Part shown: positions 8,801-17,264 of the stretch, piece after piece
Position numbering within the stretch: position 1 is the first letter of the stretch
How the letters are laid out: each line of letters opens with the position of its first letter
DNA from: an uncultured bacterium
GTDB lineage: Bacteria > Patescibacteriota > Saccharimonadia > Saccharimonadales > Saccharimonadaceae
Reading direction: 5' to 3'
NCBI GenBank assembly: GCA_938036155.1
Contig: CALHPA010000001.1
Location: forward strand, 248,001-312,000
Length of the DNA stretch: 64,000 nt
The notes under the pieces: model-generated
Told to the model about the DNA's origin: nothing
What the model saw: only the letters and a program-made list of their open reading frames with translations
Databases searched by the model: none
Made by a program: the position numbers and the translations under genes

Positions 8801-10089
8801 TTTAACTCATTGCGAAGCTCTGGAGTTGAAAACGGATAACCTTCATTCTCGGTAAGAGTATTTAAAAATCGCCAAATATCATCTTCACGCTTAAATTCAC
8901 CCTTTGAATTAGTTGCCAAAAAATCGTTAAACTCAAAAACTGGTGGAACTTTTTCCCCATTTATATCAATACCTTCTTTGATCTGTTTGGCGGTAATGTC
9001 TGAAATTTTATAATTAAACAACCTTAAATCTGGCATATCTGTATGAGCACCTGATTCTTGACCATTTTCAAGCTCACTTTGTTTTGCTTTTTGTTCGTCA
9101 AGATAAGTCCAGTTATAAATCTGTTCACTACTAAACTTGCCTTCTGCTAAGGCTTTAAATGGCGTTCCCGAGAGATGAAGTGTAAATTTGCGTTTAATAT
9201 TTTCAAATGCCCTATCTGTTTTGTCAGTATCAACTGCTTCATGAGCTTCATCAATCACTAGCAAATCCCATTCCAAATCTGCAACCCACTGTAATTTATC
9301 AAAACTTCCACCAAAAACTTTTGCACCTTTTAAATCTTGCAAACTCAAAAAAGTTATTTGTTTTTTACCAAAACCTTCAATTTGGTTAAATTCTTCGCGA
9401 GTTAAGGTTTTTTCTTTAATAGAATCTGCCGTTGAAATGAAATAATAACCGTCAATAAATTTCTTATAGTCATTATACCAAGAATCAGCAATCGCTGGAC
9501 GGTTAGTTACGATTAGAGTTTTTATCGCTCCAAAGCGTTTCATAAAATCATAAGTTGTTAGCGTTTTACCGAAACGCGGCTTAGCATTCCATAAGAATTC
9601 AGCTTTTCCATTTGGATTTTTAAAATCGGTGGTTTGATTACGTTCAGCATATTCTAAGGTCTGCTCGACTGCATCTTTTTGCTCTGGTCGTAAAATATAG
9701 AATTTCTTACCATTACTATCTACAAAATGGTTTTGACAAAAAGCTTCAAAAAGCTCTATCGACTTCTCTGGCGTACCATTAAAATAAAACCACTCAGTTC
9801 CATGACCTCCATCTTTTGGAATTGCATTTTGTTGATAATAGCGATGAAGCTCATGATCTTTGAACCATTCATTATTATTTTTTATTGCAGGTCTAACCCA
9901 TTTTATAGTATAAGGTTCTTTGTGCGAAGCGGTTTCGTTCTGCTCACGAATTCTAACTTTAGCATCTTTTCGCTCAGTATAACCAATTTTTTGCCAGCCA
10001 TCATTCTGGTGTCTATCTGGCAAAATATATGAATAAATTTGCGGATAAACTTTTTTAAATGTTTTAATTTGTTTTTTATCATCACTCAT
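5869..10089 (-). CDS. Single-chain restriction-modification-like protein: GIY-YIG-like nuclease, helicase, N6 methylase
   Basis: 1406 aa. Residues 15-85 resemble the T5orf172/MUG113 branch of GIY-YIG nucleases (IYSYI, KIGYT, a following arginine and an HELHRYY helix). A superfamily-2 helicase follows: Walker A NAKPRFGKT (168-176), DEAH (280-283), SGTP (307-310) and a second RecA-like domain to about 560. A charged region leads to an Eco57I-like N6-adenine methylase with QIFTPREVV, a CDLYVKSGLFL motif I variant and the catalytic NPPY at about 1076-1079, then a C-terminal target-recognition-like part. This order resembles type ISP/IIG single-chain enzymes. It lies 14 nt after the partial methyltransferase gene. 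A near-perfect 52-bp palindrome interrupts the C-terminal part (6406-6457). Recognition sequence unknown. Confidence 0.8.
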   Translation of the reverse strand: MSDDKKQIKTFKKVYPQIYSYILPDRHQNDGWQKIGYTERKDAKVRIREQNETASHKEPYTIKWVRPAIKNNNEWFKDHELHRYYQQNAIPKDGGHGTEWFYFNGTPEKSIELFEAFCQNHFVDSNGKKFYILRPEQKDAVEQTLEYAERNQTTDFKNPNGKAEFLWNAKPRFGKTLTTYDFMKRFGAIKTLIVTNRPAIADSWYNDYKKFIDGYYFISTADSIKEKTLTREEFNQIEGFGKKQITFLSLQDLKGAKVFGGSFDKLQWVADLEWDLLVIDEAHEAVDTDKTDRAFENIKRKFTLHLSGTPFKALAEGKFSSEQIYNWTYLDEQKAKQSELENGQESGAHTDMPDLRLFNYKISDITAKQIKEGIDINGEKVPPVFEFNDFLATNSKGEFKREDDIWRFLNTLTENEGYPFSTPELRNELKHTFWFVGNRVNSAKAMEKLLKKHPVFENYKIILAAGDGRSLNDEESEEEAIDFKKNEKALTRVRKAIEEHDKTITLSVGQLTTGVTVKEWSAVLMMSDVKKETLYTQAIFRAQNPYKYEKDSKLYRKKSAYVFDFSPYRVLEIYDKLANSLSEKSAIGNITESERQENVAELLNFFPVLSQDENGKMVELDASQVLTLPAAKMASDIVKRRFITNLLFKDIGNVFNLPSEIVKKLNKVQNSKEDGTANKKEKRDISNNRERDEQKQKRISVNRDIIWGQKVYGEPIREAFERAQEDMDSFEEQLTDAINEDILSKPIAKYVEVYAPSKKEIKELEEKIVEKIKTVSEEFKNSPQTEKEKTKAIAELADFVEKELPRDMIDNREEQAYQDDAKTDLDIIREKLRTFSRAIPSFVMAAKDPKNLTIDNLQDAVSDEDFEMLFNERDKLHTPDRFTKADFIELRDGGDYEEHGEIIHFDGFFEKYRFNAAIQEFEKKREQLADYLNNTTKEDIFSYIPAQKSNQIFTPREVVNKMLNTLEAENPGIFSNPNLTFCDLYVKSGLFLTETAKRLNRGLANIIPDEQARLKHIFENQLFGFAPTQIIHDIAANYIYGGFPEISRQNLKKKDLTEQFKKGEPLNMKFDVVIGNPPYQEGNYQIYTDFYVNAIKQANHVCLIFPTGWQQFKTANGLKKMNDIKIKRDNQIVQIDNRQNVFEGVAGAEWTNIILWKRFYDNGLNGKQRILLEGKYQGETLLPVSKSDIEKPKEIFSIADKVGAFTSEKISSIGSASKPYGFRADPIDNPRKYNLTLSDTRTNQYNVRLFGNKNRKRSHTFIEKSKLVRESEMLESFKIFVPKAWGNMDESKGYLGGAFSEILIAKPFDACSEMYIEFGPFNDASEAKNAKKYFYTKFFRAVFYKDKTSQNTARDTYKSVPLQNFTNNSDIDWSQSIAQIDQQLYKKYGLSEKEIAFIEEKVREME
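6406..6457. repeat. 52-bp near-perfect palindrome inside the restriction-like gene
   Basis: Centred on CATATG at 6429-6434. From the centre out, seven base pairs match, three mismatch (6422-6424 against 6439-6441), then sixteen match. Both strands therefore encode nearly the same peptide (SIGSASKPYGFRADPID and, on the other strand, SIGSARKPYGFEADPID). A palindrome of this size inside a coding region is unlikely by chance. Origin is open: template-switch duplication, a recombination site or an assembly artefact. Confidence 0.9.
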
Positions 10090-10103
10090 CTTAAACTCTC
10101 CGA

Positions 10104-10985
10104 TTAATCTTTCTTATTTACTACTTTTAGCCGTGTTTTCTTAGGTGTAGGTTTTAATGGCGATGCTCGCATTTGGCTCATTATATCTGTTAAGTTTTCA
10201 AGATTTGCCGATTTTGTTTTTGAATAAGCTTTTTCAATATCTTGAAGTGAATGTTCTGAAATTTCGAAAGTTAAATCTTCGAAATTAGGCTTTAGGTCAA
10301 AGAATTTAAGTTCATTTTTCTGTGTTAAGGTATTGCCAACAATAATATTGCTGCTCAGGATTTTATCAATTGTTTCAAGAAAAAAGAAAGAGTTTTTGAT
10401 ATTTTTAATATGTTTATAAATAACTTCTTTTAAGCGTTCGCGTGATTCTTCAATATTATCTTCTTGAATATCAACTGCATAGACATTTGAAATTGCCAAA
10501 ATTAAACAAAATTCATAAATCTCAGCCTGAGCTTTTTTACTTCTAGCATTCTTTTGCTTTTTTATTTTCGCATAAAAATCTGGAACCGAATTAAGTTTTC
10601 GGTTCAAAACTTCCACAAGAAAATTACCATTTCCGCAAGTTGGCTCAAAGACTTTTTTATCTACTTGCGAAATTGTTGGCTCACATAAATCACACATTTG
10701 CTTAACAATAAATTCTGGCGTAAAGACTTCACCAAATTTTTTAACTCGCTTTTTTGATTTAATCAGGCTTTCTTTTTGTTTTTCATCATCCTTAGTAGTT
10801 CCAACGGAAGAAGGGGCTATGTTTTCTTTATCGCTTATTTTTTGTTTTTTAATTATAGCTTTTGTTTTTTTAGAAATTAAGTTTTTTGATTGCTCATTTA
10901 GAGAATCATTAAATAGGCTCTCATCTTCCGTAAGAGATTCTTGATGATTTTTTAGATTTTCCTCCATATTGTTAGCATTAGCCAC
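10104..10985 (-). CDS. N6 DNA methyltransferase, SAM-binding half only
   Basis: 293 aa. After a charged, disordered-looking 80-residue N-terminus come FGEVFTPEFIVKQM (as in type I/Eco57I-like methylases), motif I VFEPTCGNGNFL (112-123) and motif II VYAVDI. The protein then drifts into a basic tail without any NPPY/DPPY motif IV, so the catalytic half is missing. Start: GTG at 10985, nine bases after a TAAAAT -10 and with no Shine-Dalgarno, so the mRNA may be leaderless; M7 is an alternative. It is the first gene of the operon. It may be an accessory subunit that complements the degenerate motif I of the 1406-aa protein, or a truncated relic. Confidence 0.7.
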   Translation of the reverse strand: MANANNMEENLKNHQESLTEDESLFNDSLNEQSKNLISKKTKAIIKKQKISDKENIAPSSVGTTKDDEKQKESLIKSKKRVKKFGEVFTPEFIVKQMCDLCEPTISQVDKKVFEPTCGNGNFLVEVLNRKLNSVPDFYAKIKKQKNARSKKAQAEIYEFCLILAISNVYAVDIQEDNIEESRERLKEVIYKHIKNIKNSFFFLETIDKILSSNIIVGNTLTQKNELKFFDLKPNFEDLTFEISEHSLQDIEKAYSKTKSANLENLTDIMSQMRASPLKPTPKKTRLKVVNKKD

Positions 10986-11025
10986 GATATACTTATTTTA
11001 TCAAATTTATCTATTTTTTGCAAAA

Positions 11026-11056
11026 CAAAAACCACCTCCCGAAAGAGGTAGTTTTT
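11026..11056 (-). terminator. fusA terminator
   Basis: AAAAACCACCTC pairs with GAGGTAGTTTTT (one G-U) around a short loop. It sits just past the fusA stop, with a T-run on the minus strand. Confidence 0.85.
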
Positions 11057-11068
11057 AAGTTTTCGAAA

Positions 11069-13159
11069 TTATTTAGCGTTTCGCTTTTCGATAATTTCTT
11101 GAGCAACGTTAGGTGGAACTTCTTCGTATTGTGCAAGCTCCATTGTTGAGGCTGCACGGCCTTTACTCATTGAGCGTAGATCTGAAGTGTAGCCAAACAT
11201 ATTTGCAAGAGGCACAAAACCTTTAACGAGTTTTGTTCCGCCCATTAGATCTTCCATAGCATCGATTCGACCGCGTCGTGAGTTCAAGTCTCCAATTACA
11301 TCACCCATGAATTCTTCAGGCGTTGTAATTTCAACTTTCATCACAGGTTCAAGAAGAACTGGATTTGCTTTCTTAATACCTTCACGAGTTGAAAGCGCAC
11401 CAGCTAATTTAAAGGCCAATTCGCTCGAGTCAACATCGTGGTAAGAACCATCATAAAGTGTAGCTTTAACGTCAACTACTGGGTAGCCAGCAATCACACC
11501 GCCTTCAAGCGTTTCAAGCACACCTTGTTCAACTGGTTTGCGGTATTCTTGTGGCACAACACCACCTTTAATTTCATCAAAGAATTCAAAGCCTTTTCCT
11601 GGCTCATTTGGTTCAAAGCGAATCCAAACATCACCATATTGACCACGACCACCAGATTGTTTTGCGTGCTTACCTTGAGCTTCAGCAGTTCCACGAATAG
11701 TTTCACGGAAGGCAACTTGTGGTTCACCAACATTAGCTTCAACGTTAAATTCACGCTTCATTCGGTCGATCAAGATGTCAAGGTGAAGCTCACCCATTCC
11801 TGACATAATCGTTTGACCAGTTTCTTCATCTGTGTGAACTCGGAAAGTTGGGTCTTCTTCAGCAAGTCGTTGAAGAGCGATTCCCATTTTTTCTTGGTCA
11901 GCTTTAGTTTTTGGCTCAACTGCAATCGAAACTGGAGGTTCTGCAAACTCAATACCTTCAAGAATCACACCATGGCTCAAATCACAAAGAGTTGCACCAG
12001 TTGTAACATCTTTCAAGCCAACAACAGCGGCAATGTCACCAGCAGTAACTTCTGAAATTTCTTCACGCTTATCGGCATGCATTCGAACGATTCGTCCGAT
12101 TCGTTCTTTTTTACCAGTCATTGTGTTAAGAACATATGATCCAGCAGTAATTTTACCGCTATATACACGTACGAATACGAGTTTTCCAACGAATGGGTCA
12201 GTCGCAATCTTAAATGCAAGCGCAGAAGTTGGTTCATCTACAGAAGGCTTACGTTCAATAGCTTCACCAGTTTTTGCATCAGTTCCTTTAATTGAAGCGA
12301 TATCGAGTGGGCTTGGAAGATAATCATTGATAAGATCAAGAACCTTTTCCACAATCACACCACGACCATCACCACCAGTCACCAAGAAGAAGTCACCAGC
12401 AAGAACTCGTTTTCGAAGAGCAGCTTTAAGTTCAGGAATTGTAATCGACTCCTCACCTTCTTCGAAGAATCGCATCATCAATTCATCGTCAGCCTCAACC
12501 GCATTTTCAACAAGCAATGAGCGTGCGTTTTTAGCTTTTTCAAGCATATCTGCTGGAATTTCACCAACTTTCAACTCATGATCAGTATAGTTATCATAAG
12601 TGTAAGCTTTCATGTCAATAAGGTCGACAACACCATTAATTTCTTGTTCGAAACCGATTGGCAAGTGAATTGGGAAAGCTTGCTTACTTAAACGGTCGTG
12701 AATTGATTTAATCGATTTATAGAAATCACCACCAGTTTGGTTAATTTTGTTGATAAAACAAACGCGTGGCACACCATATTTGTCAGCCTGCCGCCAAACA
12801 GTTTCAGACTGAGCTTCCACGCCCATTTTACCGTCAAAAACAGTCACAGCACCGTCAAGAACACGAAGCGAACGCTCCACTTCGGCAGTAAAGTCGATGT
12901 GTCCTGGGGTGTCAATAATGTTAATTTTGTGATCTTTCCAGAAACAAGTAACAGCAGCAGAAGTAATTGTAATACCTCGCTCTTTTTCTTGAGCCATCCA
13001 GTCGGTTGTTGCACCATCGCCTTCACCACGAACAACACCGATTTTGTGCGTCAAACCAGTTCGGTAAAGAATACCTTCTGTTGTTGTAGTTTTACCGGCA
13101 TCAATGTGCGCAATAATACCAACATTTCGGAAATTTTCCAATGGAGTATTTTTATTCAT
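11069..13159 (-). CDS. fusA: Translation elongation factor G
   Basis: GTPase that drives tRNA-mRNA translocation and, with RRF, ribosome recycling. 696 aa, the normal bacterial length. GTPase motifs: AHIDAGKT (17-24), RGITI (61-65), DTPGH (83-87) and NKIN near 137. The C-terminal domains are complete (GGRGQYGDV in domain [10 protein letters not shown] in domain V). The usual rpsL-rpsG-fusA-tufA neighbours are absent, so the gene stands alone with its own promoter and terminator. The prophage is inserted a few hundred bases upstream, beyond a small membrane-protein gene. Confidence 0.98.
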   Translation of the reverse strand: MNKNTPLENFRNVGIIAHIDAGKTTTTEGILYRTGLTHKIGVVRGEGDGATTDWMAQEKERGITITSAAVTCFWKDHKINIIDTPGHIDFTAEVERSLRVLDGAVTVFDGKMGVEAQSETVWRQADKYGVPRVCFINKINQTGGDFYKSIKSIHDRLSKQAFPIHLPIGFEQEINGVVDLIDMKAYTYDNYTDHELKVGEIPADMLEKAKNARSLLVENAVEADDELMMRFFEEGEESITIPELKAALRKRVLAGDFFLVTGGDGRGVIVEKVLDLINDYLPSPLDIASIKGTDAKTGEAIERKPSVDEPTSALAFKIATDPFVGKLVFVRVYSGKITAGSYVLNTMTGKKERIGRIVRMHADKREEISEVTAGDIAAVVGLKDVTTGATLCDLSHGVILEGIEFAEPPVSIAVEPKTKADQEKMGIALQRLAEEDPTFRVHTDEETGQTIMSGMGELHLDILIDRMKREFNVEANVGEPQVAFRETIRGTAEAQGKHAKQSGGRGQYGDVWIRFEPNEPGKGFEFFDEIKGGVVPQEYRKPVEQGVLETLEGGVIAGYPVVDVKATLYDGSYHDVDSSELAFKLAGALSTREGIKKANPVLLEPVMKVEITTPEEFMGDVIGDLNSRRGRIDAMEDLMGGTKLVKGFVPLANMFGYTSDLRSMSKGRAASTMELAQYEEVPPNVAQEIIEKRNAK

Positions 13160-13249
13160 TTGATTCCTCTTAAATTTATTATTTTATTGCTGTTTCACGC
13201 TAGTTTTGTTGTTTTTCGAAACCAGCACAAAAACAGCGCTTCGCTAACA

Positions 13250-13278
13250 ATTTTATCATATTTTTTAAAATCTGTAAA
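13250..13278 (-). promoter_or_regulatory. fusA promoter
   Basis: Minus strand TTTACA (13278-13273), 17-nt spacer, TAAAAT (13255-13250), about 90 nt before the fusA ATG. Confidence 0.65.
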
Positions 13279-13294
13279 GTAAAAATATCTAAAA

Positions 13295-13317
13295 GAAAAA
13301 GCCAGATTATCTGACTT
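13295..13317 (-). terminator. Terminator of the small membrane-protein gene
   Basis: AAGTCAGA and CTGGCTT pair (one G-U) around TAAT on the minus strand and are followed by TTTTTC. Confidence 0.65.
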
Positions 13318-13325
13318 AAAAAAAA

Positions 13326-13523
13326 TTATCTTCGAACGTGTTCGGCGACTTTCTTATCAATCTTTTTAGCAACAATTATTAATGTTGCCATAATAATACT
13401 GAAAAAGAACACGCCAAAATTCCAACTTGTCAAATAGGTTAGGTAACAAGATAGGCTAAATACTGTAGTAAAGTACAAAGAGACAAGTAACGTCTCTTTT
13501 GCGTTTGTAAAGGTTTTTTTCAT
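13326..13523 (-). CDS. Small two-helix membrane protein (65 aa)
   Basis: Not recognised by family. It has two hydrophobic stretches (residues about 10-32 and 36-54) and a basic C-terminus with KKIDKKVAEHVRR. The ATG at 13523 follows GGAGG by about ten bases; a longer in-frame start at 13556 has no good ribosome-binding site. The gene has its own -10 (TAAAAT, near 13574) and terminator. It is the last host gene before the prophage. Confidence 0.55.
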   Translation of the reverse strand: MKKTFTNAKETLLVSLYFTTVFSLSCYLTYLTSWNFGVFFFSIIMATLIIVAKKIDKKVAEHVRR

Positions 13524-13599
13524 AAGGATGATTTCCTCCAAATTTTCATTTTCCACTTTTGAGCGGAATTTCTATTTTACCATATAACATCATAAGCGT

Positions 13600-13680
13600 A
13601 AAGATGTAACTCTAAAAACGCACATCTTTTCTAAGCTTACAAAATTAGCCCCATGGTTGTGCGTTATCCATGGGGCTTCT
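13600..13680 (+). ncRNA. Interlocking double hairpin at the left prophage boundary
   Basis: Hairpin 1: AAAGATGT (13600-13607) pairs with ACATCTTT (13622-13629), followed by T. Hairpin 2: AGCCCCATGG pairs with CCATGGGGCT (13647-13656 and 13668-13677), an 11-nt loop and a T-rich tail, so it looks like a terminator. The hairpin-2 loop carries TGTGCGTT, the exact complement of AACGCACA (13617-13624) in the loop and arm of hairpin 1. A kissing or pseudoknot interaction would compete with hairpin 1. Which strand is transcribed is uncertain. Confidence 0.5.
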
Positions 13681-13837
13681 TGATTTTACAAATGAGATTT
13701 TTGCGAACGGGGTTTGCAGAAATTTCAAAGTTAAATCAAGGTTTGAATTTCGAAAAAGAAAACGGCCAAGAAAGTAATGAATAGTGGCGACAGATAACAT
13801 TTTCGAAAATCAAAAATAATAAAATTAAGGAGATAAA

Positions 13838-14005
13838 ATGCACGCAAAAACAACAAAATTTAAAAAAATAATATTCTTTATGATTGTCGGACTAGTAGCT
13901 CTTGCTTGGTTTGGTTCAGAATATCGATGGCAAAAATATCGAAATTATGAAAAAGAACATAATTGTGAATGGCAAATGATCAATGAAATGGAGATTTGCA
14001 AATAA
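13838..14005 (+). CDS. Small membrane protein, first early prophage gene (55 aa)
   Basis: ATG at 13838 after AAGGAG; TAA overlaps the recT ATG by one base (TAATG). One transmembrane helix at residues about 10-27, then a charged tail with two cysteines (HNCEW, EICK). Function unknown. It is transcribed with recT and could be a small inner-membrane phage protein such as an exclusion or anchor factor, but the sequence shows no specific motif. Confidence 0.6.
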   Translation: MHAKTTKFKKIIFFMIVGLVALAWFGSEYRWQKYRNYEKEHNCEWQMINEMEICK

Positions 14006-14682
14006 TGTCAGACATAGAAAAAGATGCACGCAAAAAAGCGGTTCAAAAACGGCGAAAAACTTATGGCGAAATCGTTCCATTCGCAGAAAATCTTTTTGAA
14101 GAAGGAGCTTCACGCTCAGCAAAAGAGCGATTGCTTGTATCAGTTCACCGTTCAATTTTAGGCTTAGATAAACAAAAACAACTCCGCCCTCTTGATGATT
14201 TGAAACAGTTTATGATTATCGCTGGACAATTTGGCGTTAACCCGTTTAAAAATGAGATCTATGCGACATATATCTGGAACAAAACCACTGGGCGCGAAGA
14301 GCTTACGCCAATCGTTTCGATTCACGGTCTTCGAAAACTCGCTCGAAGAGGTGGTAAATATTCCCACACTGGAACTGCTGAAATCACTAAGAGCGCCGAT
14401 GGACAGCTCGAGAGTGTTACTGTGCCGGTTTTCGGAATTGTCAACGGCGAGCCGAAAGAATTCACAAAATATACTGCTTTTTACGAAGAATTCGTCCAGA
14501 AAAATAAGGATGATAAGCCGAAATCTACTTGGGCAAAAATGCCAATTGTGATGCTCACGAAATGCGCTGAAGCTAATGCAATTCGCCAAGCCTTCGATAT
14601 TTCTGGAATCTATATCGAAGAAGAAATTTCGCGCGAAGATGAGCAAATTATTAACCAAACCGAGGAGAAAATCAATGAATAG
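14005..14682 (+). CDS. recT: RecT/Bet-type single-strand annealing protein
   Basis: Phage annealase that pairs complementary single strands during recombination-dependent replication. 225 aa, the usual size. Characteristic parts: LDDLKQFMIIAGQFGVNPFKNEIYA, here in the 60-85 region, then ISIHG-like VSIHGLRKLARRGG and the C-terminal AEANAIRQAF. The ATG at 14005 is chosen because it overlaps the preceding stop; an in-frame ATG 9 nt upstream is less likely. Its stop overlaps the next gene by 8 nt, so annealase and nuclease-translocase are probably made together, as Bet and Exo are in lambda. Confidence 0.88.
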   Translation: MSDIEKDARKKAVQKRRKTYGEIVPFAENLFEEGASRSAKERLLVSVHRSILGLDKQKQLRPLDDLKQFMIIAGQFGVNPFKNEIYATYIWNKTTGREELTPIVSIHGLRKLARRGGKYSHTGTAEITKSADGQLESVTVPVFGIVNGEPKEFTKYTAFYEEFVQKNKDDKPKSTWAKMPIVMLTKCAEANAIRQAFDISGIYIEEEISREDEQIINQTEEKINE

Positions 14683-16750
14683 AGTTGATCACTTAAGCTA
14701 CTCCGCTCTTGTGACCTTCCTACGAAATCAGGTGGAGTTTCAAAAGCGTTACATTGCGAAGGTCTACGATAATCCTTCAAGCCCATCAATGGTAGTCGGT
14801 AAAGCTTTTCATAAAGCGCTCGAAATTTACTACAAAGGCGGAACTTTTGACGAAGCTGCAGCTGCTGGGCTTGATGAAATAAATTCAACCAGCGATTATG
14901 AAATCGACTACGGAAAAACTGGCAGCCGTGAAAAAATGATTAAAGAATTTAACGATTCACTCAATATTTATTTTGAGGAAGCACCAAAATTCGAAGTTAT
15001 CGATGCTGAAAAACGGCTCGAAGCTGAGATTTCGAAAGTGCCAATGGTTGGAATCATCGACCTAATTATTAAAGGCTCGAGCGAAGATAAAATTAAGCTT
15101 AAAGACTACAAAACAGTTTCATTTTACTCTTCTGCTACTAATGATCCACTTGATCCGGAGTATCAGGAGAACTACAAATATCTACTTCAGGGCTCAATTT
15201 ATCTAGTTTTGGCTGAAAAAGTTCTTAAAAAAGAAATTGAAAGCGTTGGATTCATTGAGATTAAGAAGACTAAGAATCGAGATGGCTCGCCTCAAATTCG
15301 CGAATTCGAATATTCTCGTGATGATTTACTCGAGTTCTTGCCAACCACTGAAAAACTCATCACGAACGTTTTCGACTATGTTAACAACGATAATGCTAAA
15401 TTCTTCCCTAACCCAAGCGATATTTTAAACGGACAAGAATCAATGGAGGTTCTTGCGAATATCGAAACTGGATTTGATAAAGCTAAGATTAAGCGCAAGA
15501 TGAACGTGGCGGAAAAATTCAGCGAGAAGAATACAACTGTTGATTTACTCGAAACAGACGGCGAAACTAATGAGAATTTGATTATTAAAAAGTTCTTAGA
15601 GTTCGGAATTGGTGGCGTAATTGGCGAAACCTTCACTGGTGCAAGCGTAATTCGCTACACTTTTCGACCAAATCGTGGCGTGGCAATGAAAAATATCGGC
15701 TCACGCGCTGATGACTTGGCAATCGCTCTTCAAGCTAAATCAGTTCGAGTGCTTGCGCCAATTTACGGCACAAACCTAATCGGTGTAGAAATTCCAAACC
15801 CTGAACGAAAGATTCTAAATTTCGACGATTCTCTGCTCAAAAAAGGCACTTACGAAATTCCGCTCGGTCAAGATATTTTCGGTAAAAATCATTATGGTGA
15901 TTTAACCAAAATGCCGCATCTGCTAATTGCTGGACAGACTGGATCGGGTAAATCAGTAATGTTGAATGTAATTCTCGAATCACTCACTAAACAGCTTTCG
16001 ACAGAAGAACTCAAGCTTGTGCTGATCGATCCAAAGCAAGTTGAACTCGGATTTTATGAAGATAGTGAACATTTATTGAAACCAATCGTCACCAACCCAA
16101 TTCATGCACAAGAAACACTTGCAGATTTAGTGGAAAAAATGGAATCTCGCTATAAAACTTTGCGAAAAGCTGGTGTGCGAAAAATCGAAGATTATAAAGG
16201 CGAAATGCCGCGAATCGTTTGCGTAATTGATGAATTTGCCGACTTGATGATGACATCTGGTAATAAACGCGAAGAATTTAAATTGAATATTAAAGGTATG
16301 ATCGAAACGATTCTGCATTTTAATAAAGATTTTGATTTATCAGAAGTAAAATCACTGGAAGATCTGAAAATTAACCCAAAAATGTCAGAGCTTGAAAAAG
16401 AAACGATTAAGGAACAGAAAAAAGCAATAAAAGAGCTCGAAAAAGCAATCCTTGAAGCTTCAGATTTAGGAATACCAAGCGCAGAAAGTTCGATTATTCG
16501 AATTGCGCAAAAAGCTCGAGCGGTAGGAATTCACTTGATTCTTGCAACCCAGCGACCTTCTGCTGATGTGGTAACAGGATTGATTAAAGCGAATATTCCA
16601 ACCAAAATCGCGTTTAGCGTGACAAATTCGTTAAACTCAAAAATCATTCTTGATGAAACTGGCGCAGAAATGCTCACTGGTAATGGTGATATGCTCTATC
16701 AAGATCCACGAGCCAATCATCTTGAACGACTACAAGGATTCTATCTATGA
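14675..16750 (+). CDS. Fusion of PD-(D/E)XK (RecB/Cas4-like) nuclease and FtsK/SpoIIIE DNA translocase
   Basis: 691 aa. Residues 1-250 form a RecB-type nuclease: GKAFHKALE (H46, E50), GIIDL (D129), KDYKT (D144, K146) and a QGSIY motif (Q172, Y176). Residues about 300-380 match the FtsK beta domain (GASVIRYTF, RADDLAIALQAKSVR, VGVEIPN-like). The motor follows: Walker A AGQTGSGKS (419-427), Walker B VIDEFAD (D519, E520), ATQRPS and the TKIAFSV-LDETGAEMLTGNGDM core. No gamma (KOPS-reading) domain is present, and a charged helical insert (540-600) lies in the motor. Overlap with recT by 8 nt suggests it plays the Exo/RecE role as a DNA-pumping exonuclease. That role is inference. Confidence 0.88.
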   Translation: MNRVDHLSYSALVTFLRNQVEFQKRYIAKVYDNPSSPSMVVGKAFHKALEIYYKGGTFDEAAAAGLDEINSTSDYEIDYGKTGSREKMIKEFNDSLNIYFEEAPKFEVIDAEKRLEAEISKVPMVGIIDLIIKGSSEDKIKLKDYKTVSFYSSATNDPLDPEYQENYKYLLQGSIYLVLAEKVLKKEIESVGFIEIKKTKNRDGSPQIREFEYSRDDLLEFLPTTEKLITNVFDYVNNDNAKFFPNPSDILNGQESMEVLANIETGFDKAKIKRKMNVAEKFSEKNTTVDLLETDGETNENLIIKKFLEFGIGGVIGETFTGASVIRYTFRPNRGVAMKNIGSRADDLAIALQAKSVRVLAPIYGTNLIGVEIPNPERKILNFDDSLLKKGTYEIPLGQDIFGKNHYGDLTKMPHLLIAGQTGSGKSVMLNVILESLTKQLSTEELKLVLIDPKQVELGFYEDSEHLLKPIVTNPIHAQETLADLVEKMESRYKTLRKAGVRKIEDYKGEMPRIVCVIDEFADLMMTSGNKREEFKLNIKGMIETILHFNKDFDLSEVKSLEDLKINPKMSELEKETIKEQKKAIKELEKAILEASDLGIPSAESSIIRIAQKARAVGIHLILATQRPSADVVTGLIKANIPTKIAFSVTNSLNSKIILDETGAEMLTGNGDMLYQDPRANHLERLQGFYL

Positions 16751-17055
16751 CAAAACCTGAGTATCTATTAGTTAAACAATTGGCGTATCAATTTTATAAA
16801 GAAAATCATTCAGCAAAAGCGTGGGCGGACTATGTCGCCGCCTATCGCTCAAAGCTGATAGAGATGAAAGATGAACGCCAAGTGGCAGAAGTCTTCGAAG
16901 AGTTTGAAGTCGACGAAATACGAGAATTTGTGGCTAAGTATTATGAAAAAATGCCGTCTCAAACACGGCAAGAAATTAAAAAAGTCATTGCAGCTCGTGT
17001 GCAAAGAATGACTCAAAATCGCCAACGAACATTTTTTACAAAGGATCAAAAATGA
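16747..17055 (+). CDS. Unknown early phage protein (102 aa)
   Basis: Starts in an ATGA overlap with the nuclease-FtsK gene, so it is translationally coupled. It is helical and charged with many aromatic residues (FYKENHSAKAWADYVAAY), and the last 30 residues are basic. No family recognised. The tight coupling hints at a partner of the recombination proteins. Confidence 0.65.
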   Translation: MTKPEYLLVKQLAYQFYKENHSAKAWADYVAAYRSKLIEMKDERQVAEVFEEFEVDEIREFVAKYYEKMPSQTRQEIKKVIAARVQRMTQNRQRTFFTKDQK

Positions 17056-17264
17056 ATTTCAGAACAGTAATTAGTCAAATTTTTAATAAATATTCAACTG
17101 CAGATATCACAGAGTTGAAAGAAATTTTCAGTTCAAAACTCGCTCTCCCTTTAAAGGCGGAAATGCTGCAATATGTAATGAACTGTGAAGATCGGCAAAT
17201 TTGTGAAGATTTCTTGCGAAGGAATAGCGAAAAATTAATAAAGGAGTTAAGCTATGAATTTTGA
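17052..17264 (+). CDS. Unknown early phage protein (70 aa)
   Basis: Overlaps the previous gene by 4 nt (ATGA). A short helical protein with two cysteines (MNCEDRQICEDF) about midway. No membrane segment. Not recognised. It shares the MNF start of the next gene but no further similarity is obvious. Confidence 0.6.
   Translation: MNFRTVISQIFNKYSTADITELKEIFSSKLALPLKAEMLQYVMNCEDRQICEDFLRRNSEKLIKELSYEF

Noticed and set aside
11438..13282. Long antisense open frames within fusA
   Set aside because: They run opposite a highly conserved gene, lack ribosome sites and follow its codon pattern.
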